The translations under genes and the position numbers were made by a program. The notes beneath the pieces were generated by a model. It was not told the DNA's origin, searched no databases, and saw only the letters and a program-made list of their open reading frames with translations. From a virus: a stretch of DNA of 31,189 nucleotides. The stretch's first letter is position 1; each line of letters starts with the position of its first letter. Positions 14,975 to 21,149 of this stretch are shown here, in pieces. The stretch is from positions 1-31,189 of IMG/VR virus record IMGVR_UViG_3300037247_000675; one strand, 5' to 3'.

Positions 14975-15309
14975 TTTTTTCTCGCGGCGCTACCGTCCTC
15001 CGTCAGTTCGTTTAGTTCTACCACGGCGTTGGCACATCGGGTCAGGACGGCGAACGGAAGTTCTCGAACCTTGTCGCGGTCAGCATCCGAGAACAACGGC
15101 GCACCGTGCTCATCGCACACGCCCGCCAGGCACATCGCCACTAAGCCATCTACCGGATTCTCGTCAGCGATGTCCCCCAGCGCCATGGCCTCGCTTGCGT
15201 TCAAGGCACGGACGTACACATGGTCCGCCCCCTTCACCGCCACAGTCGGCAGCGGTACTTTCTTCACTTTGCGTTTTCTCAGTAGTTGCTGTTTCGTCAA
15301 ACTGCCCAT
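14968..15309 (-). CDS. Tail assembly chaperone, lambda gpG-like
   Basis: 113 residues, ATG 15309 with GGGAGCGAGAC upstream. After a basic N-terminus (LTKQQLLRKRKVKK) comes LPTVAVKGADHVYVRALNASE, an opening common to phage tail chaperones of the gpG type, then a helical body. The 3' end holds an in-phase A_AAA_AAA heptamer four codons before the TGA. Gene order (tail tube, chaperone, tape measure) and the overlapping -1 frame give the role: it prevents tape measure aggregation during tail assembly. Confidence 0.82.
   Translation of the reverse strand: MGSLTKQQLLRKRKVKKVPLPTVAVKGADHVYVRALNASEAMALGDIADENPVDGLVAMCLAGVCDEHGAPLFSDADRDKVRELPFAVLTRCANAVVELNELTEDGSAARKKD
14974..14980 (-). promoter_or_regulatory. 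Programmed -1 ribosomal frameshift site (A_AAA_AAA)
   Basis: On the minus strand seven A residues occur as AGA-AAA-AAA-GAC-TGA in the gpG frame, so the heptamer is exactly X_XXY_YYZ in phase. Slipping back one base gives AGA-CTG-AGA and enters the gpT-like frame, which stays open to 14609. The two frames differ by -1, as required. No strong downstream pseudoknot is obvious; a weak CGCC/GGCG pairing is possible. Confidence 0.85.
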
Positions 15310-15321
15310 GTCTCGCTCCCG

Positions 15322-15615
15322 TCACATTGCCATCATTGCTCTAACTTCTGCCGTCTGCCACCCTGGCAAACGGGAATGGTCGTATACATCACGATCCGCA
15401 TCGCTGTGCGGTTGCGCCAATCGGAATCGGTAGACGCCTTTGCAGTGGCCGTCATCGCTTTTGTTCCCGTCGAACCCCAGGAACACGAGGCCGCAAGGTT
15501 CCCAGTCGACGTGCCGAATCGTCAGCGCGCAGGCATTCAATGTTCCGCGCTTGCGGAGCGCGTCCTGCAACGCCCTGAAGCCTATCTCTACGGGTTGGTC
15601 TACGAAGTCGGGCAC
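15322..15615 (-). CDS. Hypothetical tail-module protein, 97 aa
   Basis: Start is GTG 15615 with TAGGAG seven nt upstream. The protein has a helical start (EIGFRALQDALRKRG) and a beta-like centre (LTIRHVDWEPCGLVFLGFDG then GVYRFRL). It sits between the second tail tube gene and the tail chaperone, where some siphophages carry small tail assembly proteins. No family recognised. Confidence 0.65.
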   Translation of the reverse strand: MPDFVDQPVEIGFRALQDALRKRGTLNACALTIRHVDWEPCGLVFLGFDGNKSDDGHCKGVYRFRLAQPHSDADRDVYDHSRLPGWQTAEVRAMMAM

Positions 15616-15624
15616 GTCTTACTC

Positions 15625-16020
15625 CTACACCACCGTCAGCGCCGAATTCAACTGAAACGTGAACGAACATGTTTCCACATCTTCAAGCGGAATGTTTGCG
15701 CTGAAGCTGGTGAGGATCGCAGCCGTCCACGTCCAAACGCTCGTCGAGCCGGTCACCACTTCTATGTCGTCCGTAGTCCCCATCAGGGTCTCGGGGTCGA
15801 TGTCGCTCTTCAGGTATCCCTCAACGGTGAGCGTACCGGGTTCCAATAAGTCACCCGCCAACTTCGTGCGTAATGGCGTCGTGGCCAAATGCGACGTGTC
15901 AACAATCGTCGCCTCGGGACCATCGATGCTGATGCTCGTGATCTCGATAACAAGCGAGGGCGCGGGCTGATTGAACTTGAAAGTCGCGCCTGTCCCGAGT
16001 ACAGTGTCACCCTTTGCCAT
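15625..16020 (-). CDS. Tail tube protein, second copy
   Basis: 131 residues, paralogous to the gene just upstream. It opens MAKGDTVLGTGATFKF and contains EITSISIDGPEATIVDTSHL, LAGDLLEPGTLTVEGYL and ILTSFSANIPLEDVE, the order of segments seen in lambda-like tail tube (major tail) proteins: a beta-sandwich that forms stacked hexamer rings around the tape measure. Identity to the first copy is high in the centre and lower at the ends. One copy may form the main tube and the other a minor ring or terminator, or both may mix; the sequence cannot tell. AAGGAAACG precedes the ATG. Confidence 0.85.
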   Translation of the reverse strand: MAKGDTVLGTGATFKFNQPAPSLVIEITSISIDGPEATIVDTSHLATTPLRTKLAGDLLEPGTLTVEGYLKSDIDPETLMGTTDDIEVVTGSTSVWTWTAAILTSFSANIPLEDVETCSFTFQLNSALTVV

Positions 16021-16031
16021 GATACGTTTCC

Positions 16032-16418
16032 TTACGCGGCCACTGTAAGGCCGCCGTTAATCTGCCAGGTGGCCGTGAACGTCTCCACGTCCTCTAGTGG
16101 AATGTTGGCACTAAACGATGTCATAATGGCCGCCGCATAGGTCCACGTGTTCGGGGAACCTGTAACGATCACCAGCGAACCACTTGTCCCGACCACGGCG
16201 TCAACGTCGATTGTGGACTTGAAGTGACCCTCTGCGGTCACAGTTCCCGGTTCCAACAAGTCACCCGCAAGTTTTTCGCGAAGTACCGTGCTGCCGAGAT
16301 GGGATTTGTCAACGATCGTCGCCTCGGGACCATCGATGCTGATGCTCGTGATCTCTGCGACGAACCCGGCGAAGGTTAGCGTCGCGCCAGTCCCTACGCT
16401 TGTGTCACCAGCCGCCAT
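16032..16418 (-). CDS. Tail tube protein, first copy
   Basis: 128 residues starting MAAGDTSVGTGATLTF, then EITSISIDGPEATIVDKSHL, KLAGDLLEPGTVTAEGHF, and IMTSFSANIPLEDVETFTA. Strong AAGGAG ribosome site before ATG 16418, directly downstream of a terminator-like hairpin. Same family as the following gene, only 11 nt away, so a tandem duplication. Being first and having the better ribosome site, it is the better candidate for the abundant tube subunit. Confidence 0.86.
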   Translation of the reverse strand: MAAGDTSVGTGATLTFAGFVAEITSISIDGPEATIVDKSHLGSTVLREKLAGDLLEPGTVTAEGHFKSTIDVDAVVGTSGSLVIVTGSPNTWTYAAAIMTSFSANIPLEDVETFTATWQINGGLTVAA

Positions 16419-16486
16419 ATCGCTGTCTCCTTAAAGAAAAGGGCCGCACGCATTACGTGCAGCCCCATGAAGGCAGCGACGTTCAT
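16394..16486 (-). CDS. Possible 30-residue leader peptide across the terminator hairpin
   Basis: ATG 16486 is preceded by GGTGAGGATGCC and opens a 30-codon frame that passes through the hairpin at 16441-16465 and the ribosome site of the first tail tube gene, ending inside that gene at 16394. The peptide is MNVAAFMGLHVMRAALFF followed by KETAIWRLVTQA. If translated, ribosomes would melt the hairpin and affect initiation of the tail tube gene. It may be a chance frame; there is no conservation evidence. Confidence 0.3.
   Translation of the reverse strand: MNVAAFMGLHVMRAALFFKETAIWRLVTQA
16433..16465 (-). terminator. Intrinsic-terminator-like hairpin before the tail tube genes
   Basis: On the minus strand GGGCTGCACG (16465-16456), loop TAATG, CGTGCGGCCC (16450-16441) forms a 10-bp stem with one G-U pair, followed by TTTTCTTT (16440-16433). 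This has the parts of an intrinsic terminator yet lies inside the late operon, 14 nt before ATG 16418, with no room for a new promoter. Likely an attenuator needing antitermination, or an RNA-stabilising hairpin for the abundant tail tube message. Confidence 0.7.
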
Positions 16487-16557
16487 GGCATCCTCACCGG
16501 TGATCAGCCAGCGTGCCTTGCGAGCCGACGCAAAGCGCGACGGCCCCTATCAACCTG
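16466..16557. other. Spacer upstream of the tail tube hairpin
   Basis: Between the DUF3168-like gene and the hairpin. Apart from the start of the candidate leader peptide, I see no promoter or other gene. Together with the hairpin this makes the longest untranslated stretch in the tail module. Confidence 0.5.
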
Positions 16558-16992
16558 TCAGTTCAATCCGGGTAGCGTCTCCCGATACCAAATAATCGCC
16601 TCAAGCAACGCCCGAAACTTCGTTACACGTCCACCGCTTTTCGGGGGACTAAAGTCATCGCGCGGACCGCTGATGAACACGGTCGTGCCCAATGCCGTAT
16701 GCTTCCCGTGGCCGAGCGTGCCTTGATACTGGTCAAGCGCACTACGCACGGCATCGGCCAAGTCGTCGGCCTCCTCCGGCGTCGAACCCCAACAATCAAT
16801 TTGGAAAATCGCCCGCTTCAGGCCGGATGGCGCCGACAAGTGCCGAGCGGGCTCACCGCCTATTTGCGTGAACACGATACGCGGCATCTCGGCTTTGGCC
16901 CGGGCGATGTTCAGGTACACGCGGCCCTCCGAGCGCGCAGAGGCCGTGACGCTGTGTTCCAGATGCGAGCCTAATGCGGCCTTGATGCTCAT
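16558..16992 (-). CDS. DUF3168-like tail completion protein
   Basis: 144 residues from ATG 16992, which overlaps the previous stop as ATGA; an in-frame ATG at 17016 is less likely. The order is an N-terminal helix (IKAALGSHLE), YLNIARAKAEMPRIVFTQIGG, then ARHLSAPSGLKRAIFQIDCWG followed by TPEEADDLADAVRSALDQYQG. The R..FQIDCW strand followed by an A..LADAVR..L helix is characteristic of the DUF3168/SPP1 gp17-like tail-to-head joining family. It sits in the expected position between the gp10-like gene and tail tube. Confidence 0.8.
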   Translation of the reverse strand: MSIKAALGSHLEHSVTASARSEGRVYLNIARAKAEMPRIVFTQIGGEPARHLSAPSGLKRAIFQIDCWGSTPEEADDLADAVRSALDQYQGTLGHGKHTALGTTVFISGPRDDFSPPKSGGRVTKFRALLEAIIWYRETLPGLN

Positions 16993-17468
16993 GCGGTTTT
17001 CGCCAATCGTTTCCATTGGCGCTCGATGCCTTTAGCGGTATCACGACCAATCGTTGCCAACTCACGGTTCTGAACTCGGTTCACCGTGCTGCGTACCGGC
17101 GCGTAGGCCGGATGGCGTTCGGGATTATCCAGTGAGCCGTATTCAAGAGCGAAAAGATAGAACGAGTCATCCCCCGGCGCGATGCCCAATTCGCCTCGCC
17201 CTGGCCAATCGAACGCGGCCCCAATCCAGCCGCCCCTGCGGGGGATGGCGTGGATCTTCTGGGCAATCCAGGCTGTCAGCGTGCGTCCGGTCCGGACCCC
17301 GATTGGAATACCCGAAAACGCTTGGATCACAAACAGCTTGACCCGCTTCGCAGACGCGCGCAAAGCCGGGCGCACAGCCTTGACCTCCGCCTTGTCGGGG
17401 AGCTTCGCGAGTGCCCGGGCAAGTTCCTTGTCGCCAATGATGCTGATGTCCACGAAAGAATTAGCCAT
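16989..17468 (-). CDS. HK97 gp10-like head-tail joining protein
   Basis: 159 residues. ATG 17468 chosen for GTGGAG just upstream; the frame is open to 17513 but that part overlaps the divergent promoter and operator. An SIIGDKELARALAKLPDKAE start, a helix with ALRASAKRVKLFVIQAFSG, PIGVRTGRTLTAWIAQKI, FYLFALEYGS and a NPERHPAYAPVRSTVNR motif are the hallmarks of the HK97 gp10 family (the AxxxEYG plus PxxAxPFxRPAxxxxxxx pattern). These proteins close the neck and help attach the tail. Confidence 0.84.
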   Translation of the reverse strand: MANSFVDISIIGDKELARALAKLPDKAEVKAVRPALRASAKRVKLFVIQAFSGIPIGVRTGRTLTAWIAQKIHAIPRRGGWIGAAFDWPGRGELGIAPGDDSFYLFALEYGSLDNPERHPAYAPVRSTVNRVQNRELATIGRDTAKGIERQWKRLAKTA

Positions 17469-17485
17469 TTTCTCCACTTTCCCGC

Positions 17486-17514
17486 TTGACGGGTACGGCA
17501 ACATGCCGTACACT
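17486..17514 (+). promoter_or_regulatory. Plus-strand promoter of an inserted two-gene cassette
   Basis: TTGACG (17486-17491), a 17-nt spacer and TACACT (17509-17514), with TATAGT directly after as an alternative -10. It points away from the late operon. The whole spacer is occupied by the palindrome at 17493-17511, so a bound protein would block RNA polymerase. On the opposite strand TATAAG preceded by TTTCCG at 16 nt is a weaker candidate promoter for the gp10-like gene. Confidence 0.62.
17493..17511. promoter_or_regulatory. Perfect palindromic operator candidate
   Basis: GTACGGCA, three-base centre ACA, TGCCGTAC: an 8-bp inverted repeat with no mismatch placed exactly between -35 and -10. 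This is the geometry of a repressor operator. An RHH-type protein is encoded by the second gene of the cassette, which makes autoregulation a natural hypothesis. Confidence 0.68.
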
Positions 17515-17553
17515 TATAGTAGAGTAGGGAACCCCGGAAACAGGAGCAAAACG

Positions 17554-18108
17554 ATGAATACGATCCGCAACATCCTGAGACGAGTAACGGTGAACATGGA
17601 CGCTGCGTCTGCGGAGTACGTCCGCACGACAACTGACGAGCCGTTGCACCTGGCGTTCGTGCCCACGCCCGAAGAGCAAGCCACGGCGAAAGCAGCTAAG
17701 CGGGACCGGCGACGTTGCCGCGCGACAGGGCCCGTGCCGTTTGATCTTAGCCTGGACCCCGTCACCCGTGCCCGGACAGAGCCACGGTCTCGACGGGCCG
17801 ATTACGAGCGTGAGCGTAGACGACGCATGCCCGGTACCGGCAACATGCCCCGCCGGCCCGGACCACTTGAAGCCGGCTACGATTCGTCGGCCGTCTCGCC
17901 AGAGCTGAAAGCGAGCGGACGAATCACTCAGCTTATCTCGAAGATGAAGCCGCTGTATGCGGCCGGCAACCGCGCCGCCTTCGATCTGCTCGTGCCCGAA
18001 TTCGACTGGTTGGCCAATCTGCTCGAAGATGACAACACTTGGGGCATCACGCTCCGGTTGCAGCTTTTCCCCGATTTTGTTTCTGATGAGGACATGGATC
18101 GTGTCTAA
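17554..18108 (+). CDS. Accessory protein of unknown function on the antisense cassette, 184 aa
   Basis: ATG 17554 has ACAGGAG eight nt upstream and lies about 33 nt from the predicted transcription start. The first 55 residues are mixed (IRNILRRVTVNMDAASAEYV), residues 60-110 are very basic with RRADYERERRRRM, and the last 60 are helical to acidic (RITQLISKMKPLYAAG, LLVPEFDWLANLLEDD). It overlaps the next gene by 8 nt. I recognise no family. Orientation, own promoter and location inside the late operon mark it as a late-acquired accessory (moron-like) gene. Confidence 0.68.
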   Translation: MNTIRNILRRVTVNMDAASAEYVRTTTDEPLHLAFVPTPEEQATAKAAKRDRRRCRATGPVPFDLSLDPVTRARTEPRSRRADYERERRRRMPGTGNMPRRPGPLEAGYDSSAVSPELKASGRITQLISKMKPLYAAGNRAAFDLLVPEFDWLANLLEDDNTWGITLRLQLFPDFVSDEDMDRV

Positions 18109-18262
18109 AACGAGGAAACCCACCGAATGGTTCAAGCCCGCGCGGCTAGAGACTCGGACGACGGCTATACAGTACAAGGCCTGGGTCGCAGCAGCCAAGC
18201 GGGACGGCAGGTCGCTATCCAGTTGGGTGCGATTCGCGCTCGATCGTGCTGCCAGAACGTAG
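18101..18262 (+). CDS. Ribbon-helix-helix-like protein of the antisense cassette, 53 aa
   Basis: GTG 18101 with GAGGA nine nt upstream is preferred; an in-frame ATG at 18086 lacks a ribosome site. A basic start is followed by RLETRTTAIQYKAWVAAAKRDG and RSLSSWVRFALDRAA: helix, GRS turn, second helix with SxWVRxAL, as in many small phage RHH/Arc-like or toxin-antitoxin regulators. It overlaps the previous gene and ends 4 nt before the convergent head-tail adaptor. It may repress the cassette promoter at the palindrome. Confidence 0.66.
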   Translation: MSKTRKPTEWFKPARLETRTTAIQYKAWVAAAKRDGRSLSSWVRFALDRAART

Positions 18263-18266
18263 CCCA

Positions 18267-18599
18267 TTATTCCTCGTCCTCGCCCAGGTCCACGCCGCAA
18301 AGCAACTCGTCCATCTCGCCGCGCTCGTCTATGTTCCGCACATCGATGACATTGACCTTCCGACCGTCATGCACGAACCAGCAGTCCGGCGTTATCGTCT
18401 CGCCGTGTCGCTTGCGAACTTTGTGCGTCAGCGTCGGGCTCAACTGTTTCGCCTCGATTGCCTCACGTCCTCGCAGCGGCTCGATGGAAATCCACGCCTC
18501 TTCGACGTCTTCATCGACCGGAATCACCGTGCCGTCATCGTCGTCGGTTTCTACCGTCCGGCGGAACTTCACGAGGTGTCGCAGGCGTCCGGCTCGCAT
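18267..18599 (-). CDS. Head-tail adaptor (SPP1 gp16-like)
   Basis: 110 residues from ATG 18599, sharing one base with the connector stop (TGATG) and preceded by GGAAG. MRAGRLRHLVKFRRTVET is the usual opening of the phage head-tail joining family (GxLrhrvxxqr), followed by EEAWISIEPLRGREAIEA and a beta-rich end. These proteins form a ring under the connector as a stopper or adaptor. The very acidic C-terminus (VDLGEDEE) is a small oddity. Its gene is convergent with the antisense cassette. Confidence 0.84.
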   Translation of the reverse strand: MRAGRLRHLVKFRRTVETDDDDGTVIPVDEDVEEAWISIEPLRGREAIEAKQLSPTLTHKVRKRHGETITPDCWFVHDGRKVNVIDVRNIDERGEMDELLCGVDLGEDEE

Positions 18600-19177
18600 C
18601 AGAACTTCCAAATCGGGTCCAGTAACAGCAGATCATTGACCGATTTCGCCATTTCACTGCCCATGGCTCCCACGATGATCGGCTCGCGGTTCTCGTACCA
18701 GTTAGCAACGAGCAGGTGTATGGCCTGTATGTACGGCTCGGGAACGTCCGTCCCCGCCGCGCCGTAGCCCGCCACGTAGGTCAGCTCAACGGCATTGAAT
18801 CGGTCGCGCGTCGATGGCCACGACAGGTTGTACTCCGGCTCGATACGAGCGGGCTCGCTCTTGTAGTCGACGGTAAAGTCCGTGTTCTCGGTCAGCGCCG
18901 TAATCGTGTTATCGAGGTCGTAATACTTCAGCGTGGTCACACTCGACAGCGGCGGTAACGGCGGTCGGATGATTGCGGGGAACGCATCGAGGTAGAGAAT
19001 CCAGGTCGCTTCTATCAATTGCCGATGGCTGACGGCCTCGACGTACTCGCGGGCGAGTCGAATCTGACGTTGGATCAGGGGGTCTTCGCCCGTGTGCTTG
19101 ACGCGCAGGTGCGCCTTCACATCTTCGAGCAGGACCGGCTCGGCCCCAGGGACAGCGCTTAGTTCGGGGTTCGCCAT
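18599..19177 (-). CDS. Head-tail connector, HK97 gp6-like
   Basis: 192 residues. LLEDVKAHLRVKHTGEDPLIQRQIRLAREYVEAVSHRQL is the diagnostic N-terminal helical pair of gp6-like and phiE125 gp8-like connectors (VKxHLRxxxxxDDxxI...A..yvE), followed by a Pro-rich strand region (PAIIRPPLPPLSSV) and the YVAGYG plus PEPYIQAIHLLVANWYENRE segments near the C-terminus. It binds the portal and forms the first ring of the neck. ATG overlaps the previous stop (TAATG). Confidence 0.88.
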   Translation of the reverse strand: MANPELSAVPGAEPVLLEDVKAHLRVKHTGEDPLIQRQIRLAREYVEAVSHRQLIEATWILYLDAFPAIIRPPLPPLSSVTTLKYYDLDNTITALTENTDFTVDYKSEPARIEPEYNLSWPSTRDRFNAVELTYVAGYGAAGTDVPEPYIQAIHLLVANWYENREPIIVGAMGSEMAKSVNDLLLLDPIWKF

Positions 19178-19677
19178 TAGCCTGCAACCAATTCAATCTG
19201 AAATACATCCGTGCCCGTGCCCGTGATGTCGATGTTTTTGTGTGTCGCGTCCACGTCCTCGCCGTTGTTTGGGATGTAGCGAAGCTCTGCGCCACCTGGC
19301 ATCACTTCGATACTCTCATTGCTCGCATTGTCGGCCCCGAACAAGTTGTAGCCGTTGGCCGCACCCACATCGAAAGTCACGCCCCCGCTATTCGTGGCCG
19401 GACACTTGATTTTGACCAACTGGACCTTGAGGCCATCGAAGGTGATCGTTGTACCAGATGGACCGGCCAGACTGGTCAGGTCGAGACTAGCGGACCCGGC
19501 AGCTAGGGAAATCGTGTCGCTGAAGGGCTTGGTTGCCGGGACCGTAGAGGATGCAGTGAGCGTTCCGTTCACGACGCCGATGTCATGGTCCATCGGCACA
19601 TCGGTGACGTTGTCCAGGCCCTGATCGGGCGTCTCGGTCGCCAATAGCTTCAAAACGTAGAGGGCGCTAACCGACAT
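19177..19677 (-). CDS. Hypothetical beta-rich structural protein, 166 aa
   Basis: Ser/Thr/Gly/Asp-rich protein with short strands (SLDLTSLAGPSGTTITFDGLK, KIKCPATNSGGVTFDVG, GGAELRYIPNN, TGTDVFQIELVAG), the look of an Ig-like or jelly-roll virion protein. Many phages carry a comparable gene between capsid and connector. No family recognised. AAGGTG lies before ATG 19677, and the 5' end overlaps the 43-residue basic gene. Confidence 0.72.
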   Translation of the reverse strand: MSVSALYVLKLLATETPDQGLDNVTDVPMDHDIGVVNGTLTASSTVPATKPFSDTISLAAGSASLDLTSLAGPSGTTITFDGLKVQLVKIKCPATNSGGVTFDVGAANGYNLFGADNASNESIEVMPGGAELRYIPNNGEDVDATHKNIDITGTGTDVFQIELVAG

Positions 19678-19798
19678 TGGCTTTCACCTTCTTTCGGGGG
19701 CGTCGTCGCTTTCGCGGCTTCGGCGGCGGCTTGACGGCGCGTTCAGCCGTCTCGTCGACCATCATTGTTCTCGGCCACCGTTGCTGACGTGCTTTCAT
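19667..19798 (-). CDS. Very basic 43-residue protein
   Basis: ATG 19798 overlaps the stop of the methyltransferase-glycosyltransferase gene as ATGA, and the frame ends at TAG 19667, 11 nt inside the next gene. Residues 23-40 run PPPKPRKRRRPRKKVK, a Pro/Lys/Arg tract giving a strong positive charge. Such a peptide could bind DNA or RNA or acidic glycan; no family recognised. The overlap on both sides is the main evidence that it is translated. Confidence 0.6.
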   Translation of the reverse strand: MKARQQRWPRTMMVDETAERAVKPPPKPRKRRRPRKKVKANVG

Positions 19799-21060
19799 CG
19801 CACAACCTCCGCAGGAATACCGTTGTCATTGTAATCGCCGGGCGATTGGTAAATAGGTTTCAACGTCGTGCTCGGCCAGCGTATCACCTCTTCCATGTGC
19901 CCGATCGGTACGCGGTTTGCGAGATACAATTTGTTGCCATGCTTGAGCCATGACCTCCAGAACCAGATATCCGGGTGTAGCGAACCTTCTCCCCACTGAC
20001 CCCGGTGGTCGGGCTCAGACGCAAACCACGGACGCGGGAACGCCTTGAGCGAAGATACCTTGAAGATCGTCAGGCCGAAGTGCCCACTGACAATGGACGT
20101 GAGGTTCCGGTCGAAGTCCGCCGCGTTGACTCGGCCGCGGGGTTTGCCATCCGAGTCCAACATCCCGAACATCGCGTGCCCGGAACACCGCTTCATCTGA
20201 AGTGCGCAAATCGCATCGGCATCTTCGCATGCCCTTGACAGACGGCATAGCTCGGCCACTTCGTCGCGTCCGAATACGCTGTCGTAATCGATCGTGATAA
20301 TATACTCGGCACCGCTGTCGAGCAGCTTTTCCAACTGCTCCGAAAGCACTTGGTGCCAGTAGGCGCCCTGGGCCATGTAGTACGGAATCCGCATTAGCCC
20401 CAACGCGATACCTACGTGCTTGAAGTGCATGATGGAACCGAACCGCGGGGCGGACAACAGGGCCGCGACAGTTCCCGGCACCAATTCGACCGCTGTAGGC
20501 TTGAAGGCTTGAAGGTTCAGGCTAACCGGCAGCGCAGAGCAATCGGCATATTCCGACTTGAATTCGCCGATCCGTTCCATCCCGACATTGATCAGTTTCT
20601 CGCGCAGATATTCGACGTCGAAAATGGACTTGTGGTAGTCGTTCTCATCGGTCTGCGCACCCATGAGGAAACCGACGGTGTTGATGGGCTCGCCCTTGAT
20701 GTATTTGTCGGCTATCCATCCCAAGTCGGGCACGGCAACCCGAAGCCGCCCGCCGGGTTTGAGCTTCTTGCACCAATGTTCCAGAACTTTGGGCACGTCT
20801 GCGTGGCTGAAGTGTTCCAGGACGTGCGAAGCATAGATGTCGTCCACGCTGCCGTCCTCGTACCCTGCGAGTGGAAACACTTCCGTGCCGACACTGCGGT
20901 CGATCGTCGTGTAACCATCGATCTGCAACTTACCGCCACCGAGGTTCAGGCGGATGGGCGAGATCCGATCCGAAGGCGCCATTATCACCTTGCCCGTTAC
21001 CTGCGCCTGCCACTCCCCATCCGACATCGTTTCTACCGTCTCGCCCTTGCTCTCACACAC
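19795..21060 (-). CDS. SAM methyltransferase fused to a glycosyltransferase
   Basis: Numbering from GTG 21060 (GGAG 8 nt upstream; ATG 21027 is an alternative without a ribosome site), 421 residues. The N-terminal class I methyltransferase has motif I LNLGGGK (38-44), an acidic residue at IDRS (53-56), ASHVLEHF (77-84) and LKPGGRLRVAVPDL (100-113). From about residue 200 a glycosyltransferase-A-type domain follows: YIITIDYDSVF (253-263) with a DxD-type metal site, GHFGLTIFK and a HPDIWFW..W...GNKLYL segment (362-380). Role: probably transfers a sugar and methylates it or a neighbour sugar. It is the last enzyme of the cassette. Confidence 0.82.
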   Translation of the reverse strand: MCESKGETVETMSDGEWQAQVTGKVIMAPSDRISPIRLNLGGGKLQIDGYTTIDRSVGTEVFPLAGYEDGSVDDIYASHVLEHFSHADVPKVLEHWCKKLKPGGRLRVAVPDLGWIADKYIKGEPINTVGFLMGAQTDENDYHKSIFDVEYLREKLINVGMERIGEFKSEYADCSALPVSLNLQAFKPTAVELVPGTVAALLSAPRFGSIMHFKHVGIALGLMRIPYYMAQGAYWHQVLSEQLEKLLDSGAEYIITIDYDSVFGRDEVAELCRLSRACEDADAICALQMKRCSGHAMFGMLDSDGKPRGRVNAADFDRNLTSIVSGHFGLTIFKVSSLKAFPRPWFASEPDHRGQWGEGSLHPDIWFWRSWLKHGNKLYLANRVPIGHMEEVIRWPSTTLKPIYQSPGDYNDNGIPAEVVR

Positions 21061-21149
21061 AATCAGTTCTCCACGGGCCCGCTCATCACACCCCAGCAGA
21101 GCGGCCACAAGGACCGCACCTGCCAGGGCTGTGTGTGAGCAAGGCCGGC
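21061..21149 (-). other. 89-nt spacer in the modification cassette
   Basis: Between the FkbM-like gene and the fusion gene. The fusion frame stays open through it and reads a hydrophobic stretch ending LLGCDERA, which looks like a lipoprotein signal, but no start with a ribosome site is placed to use it. Most other genes in this operon overlap, so the gap may mark an insertion boundary. Confidence 0.4.

Noticed and set aside
14309-15433. Plus-strand open frame of 374 codons
   Set aside because: It is antisense to the tape measure and chaperone genes, which have clear family features; no ribosome site or recognisable motif.
17461-18300. Long open minus-strand frame of 279 codons antisense to the two-gene cassette
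   Set aside because: It has no ribosome site, reads as Arg/His-rich low-quality sequence, and the plus strand shows a promoter, ribosome sites and an RHH-like protein.
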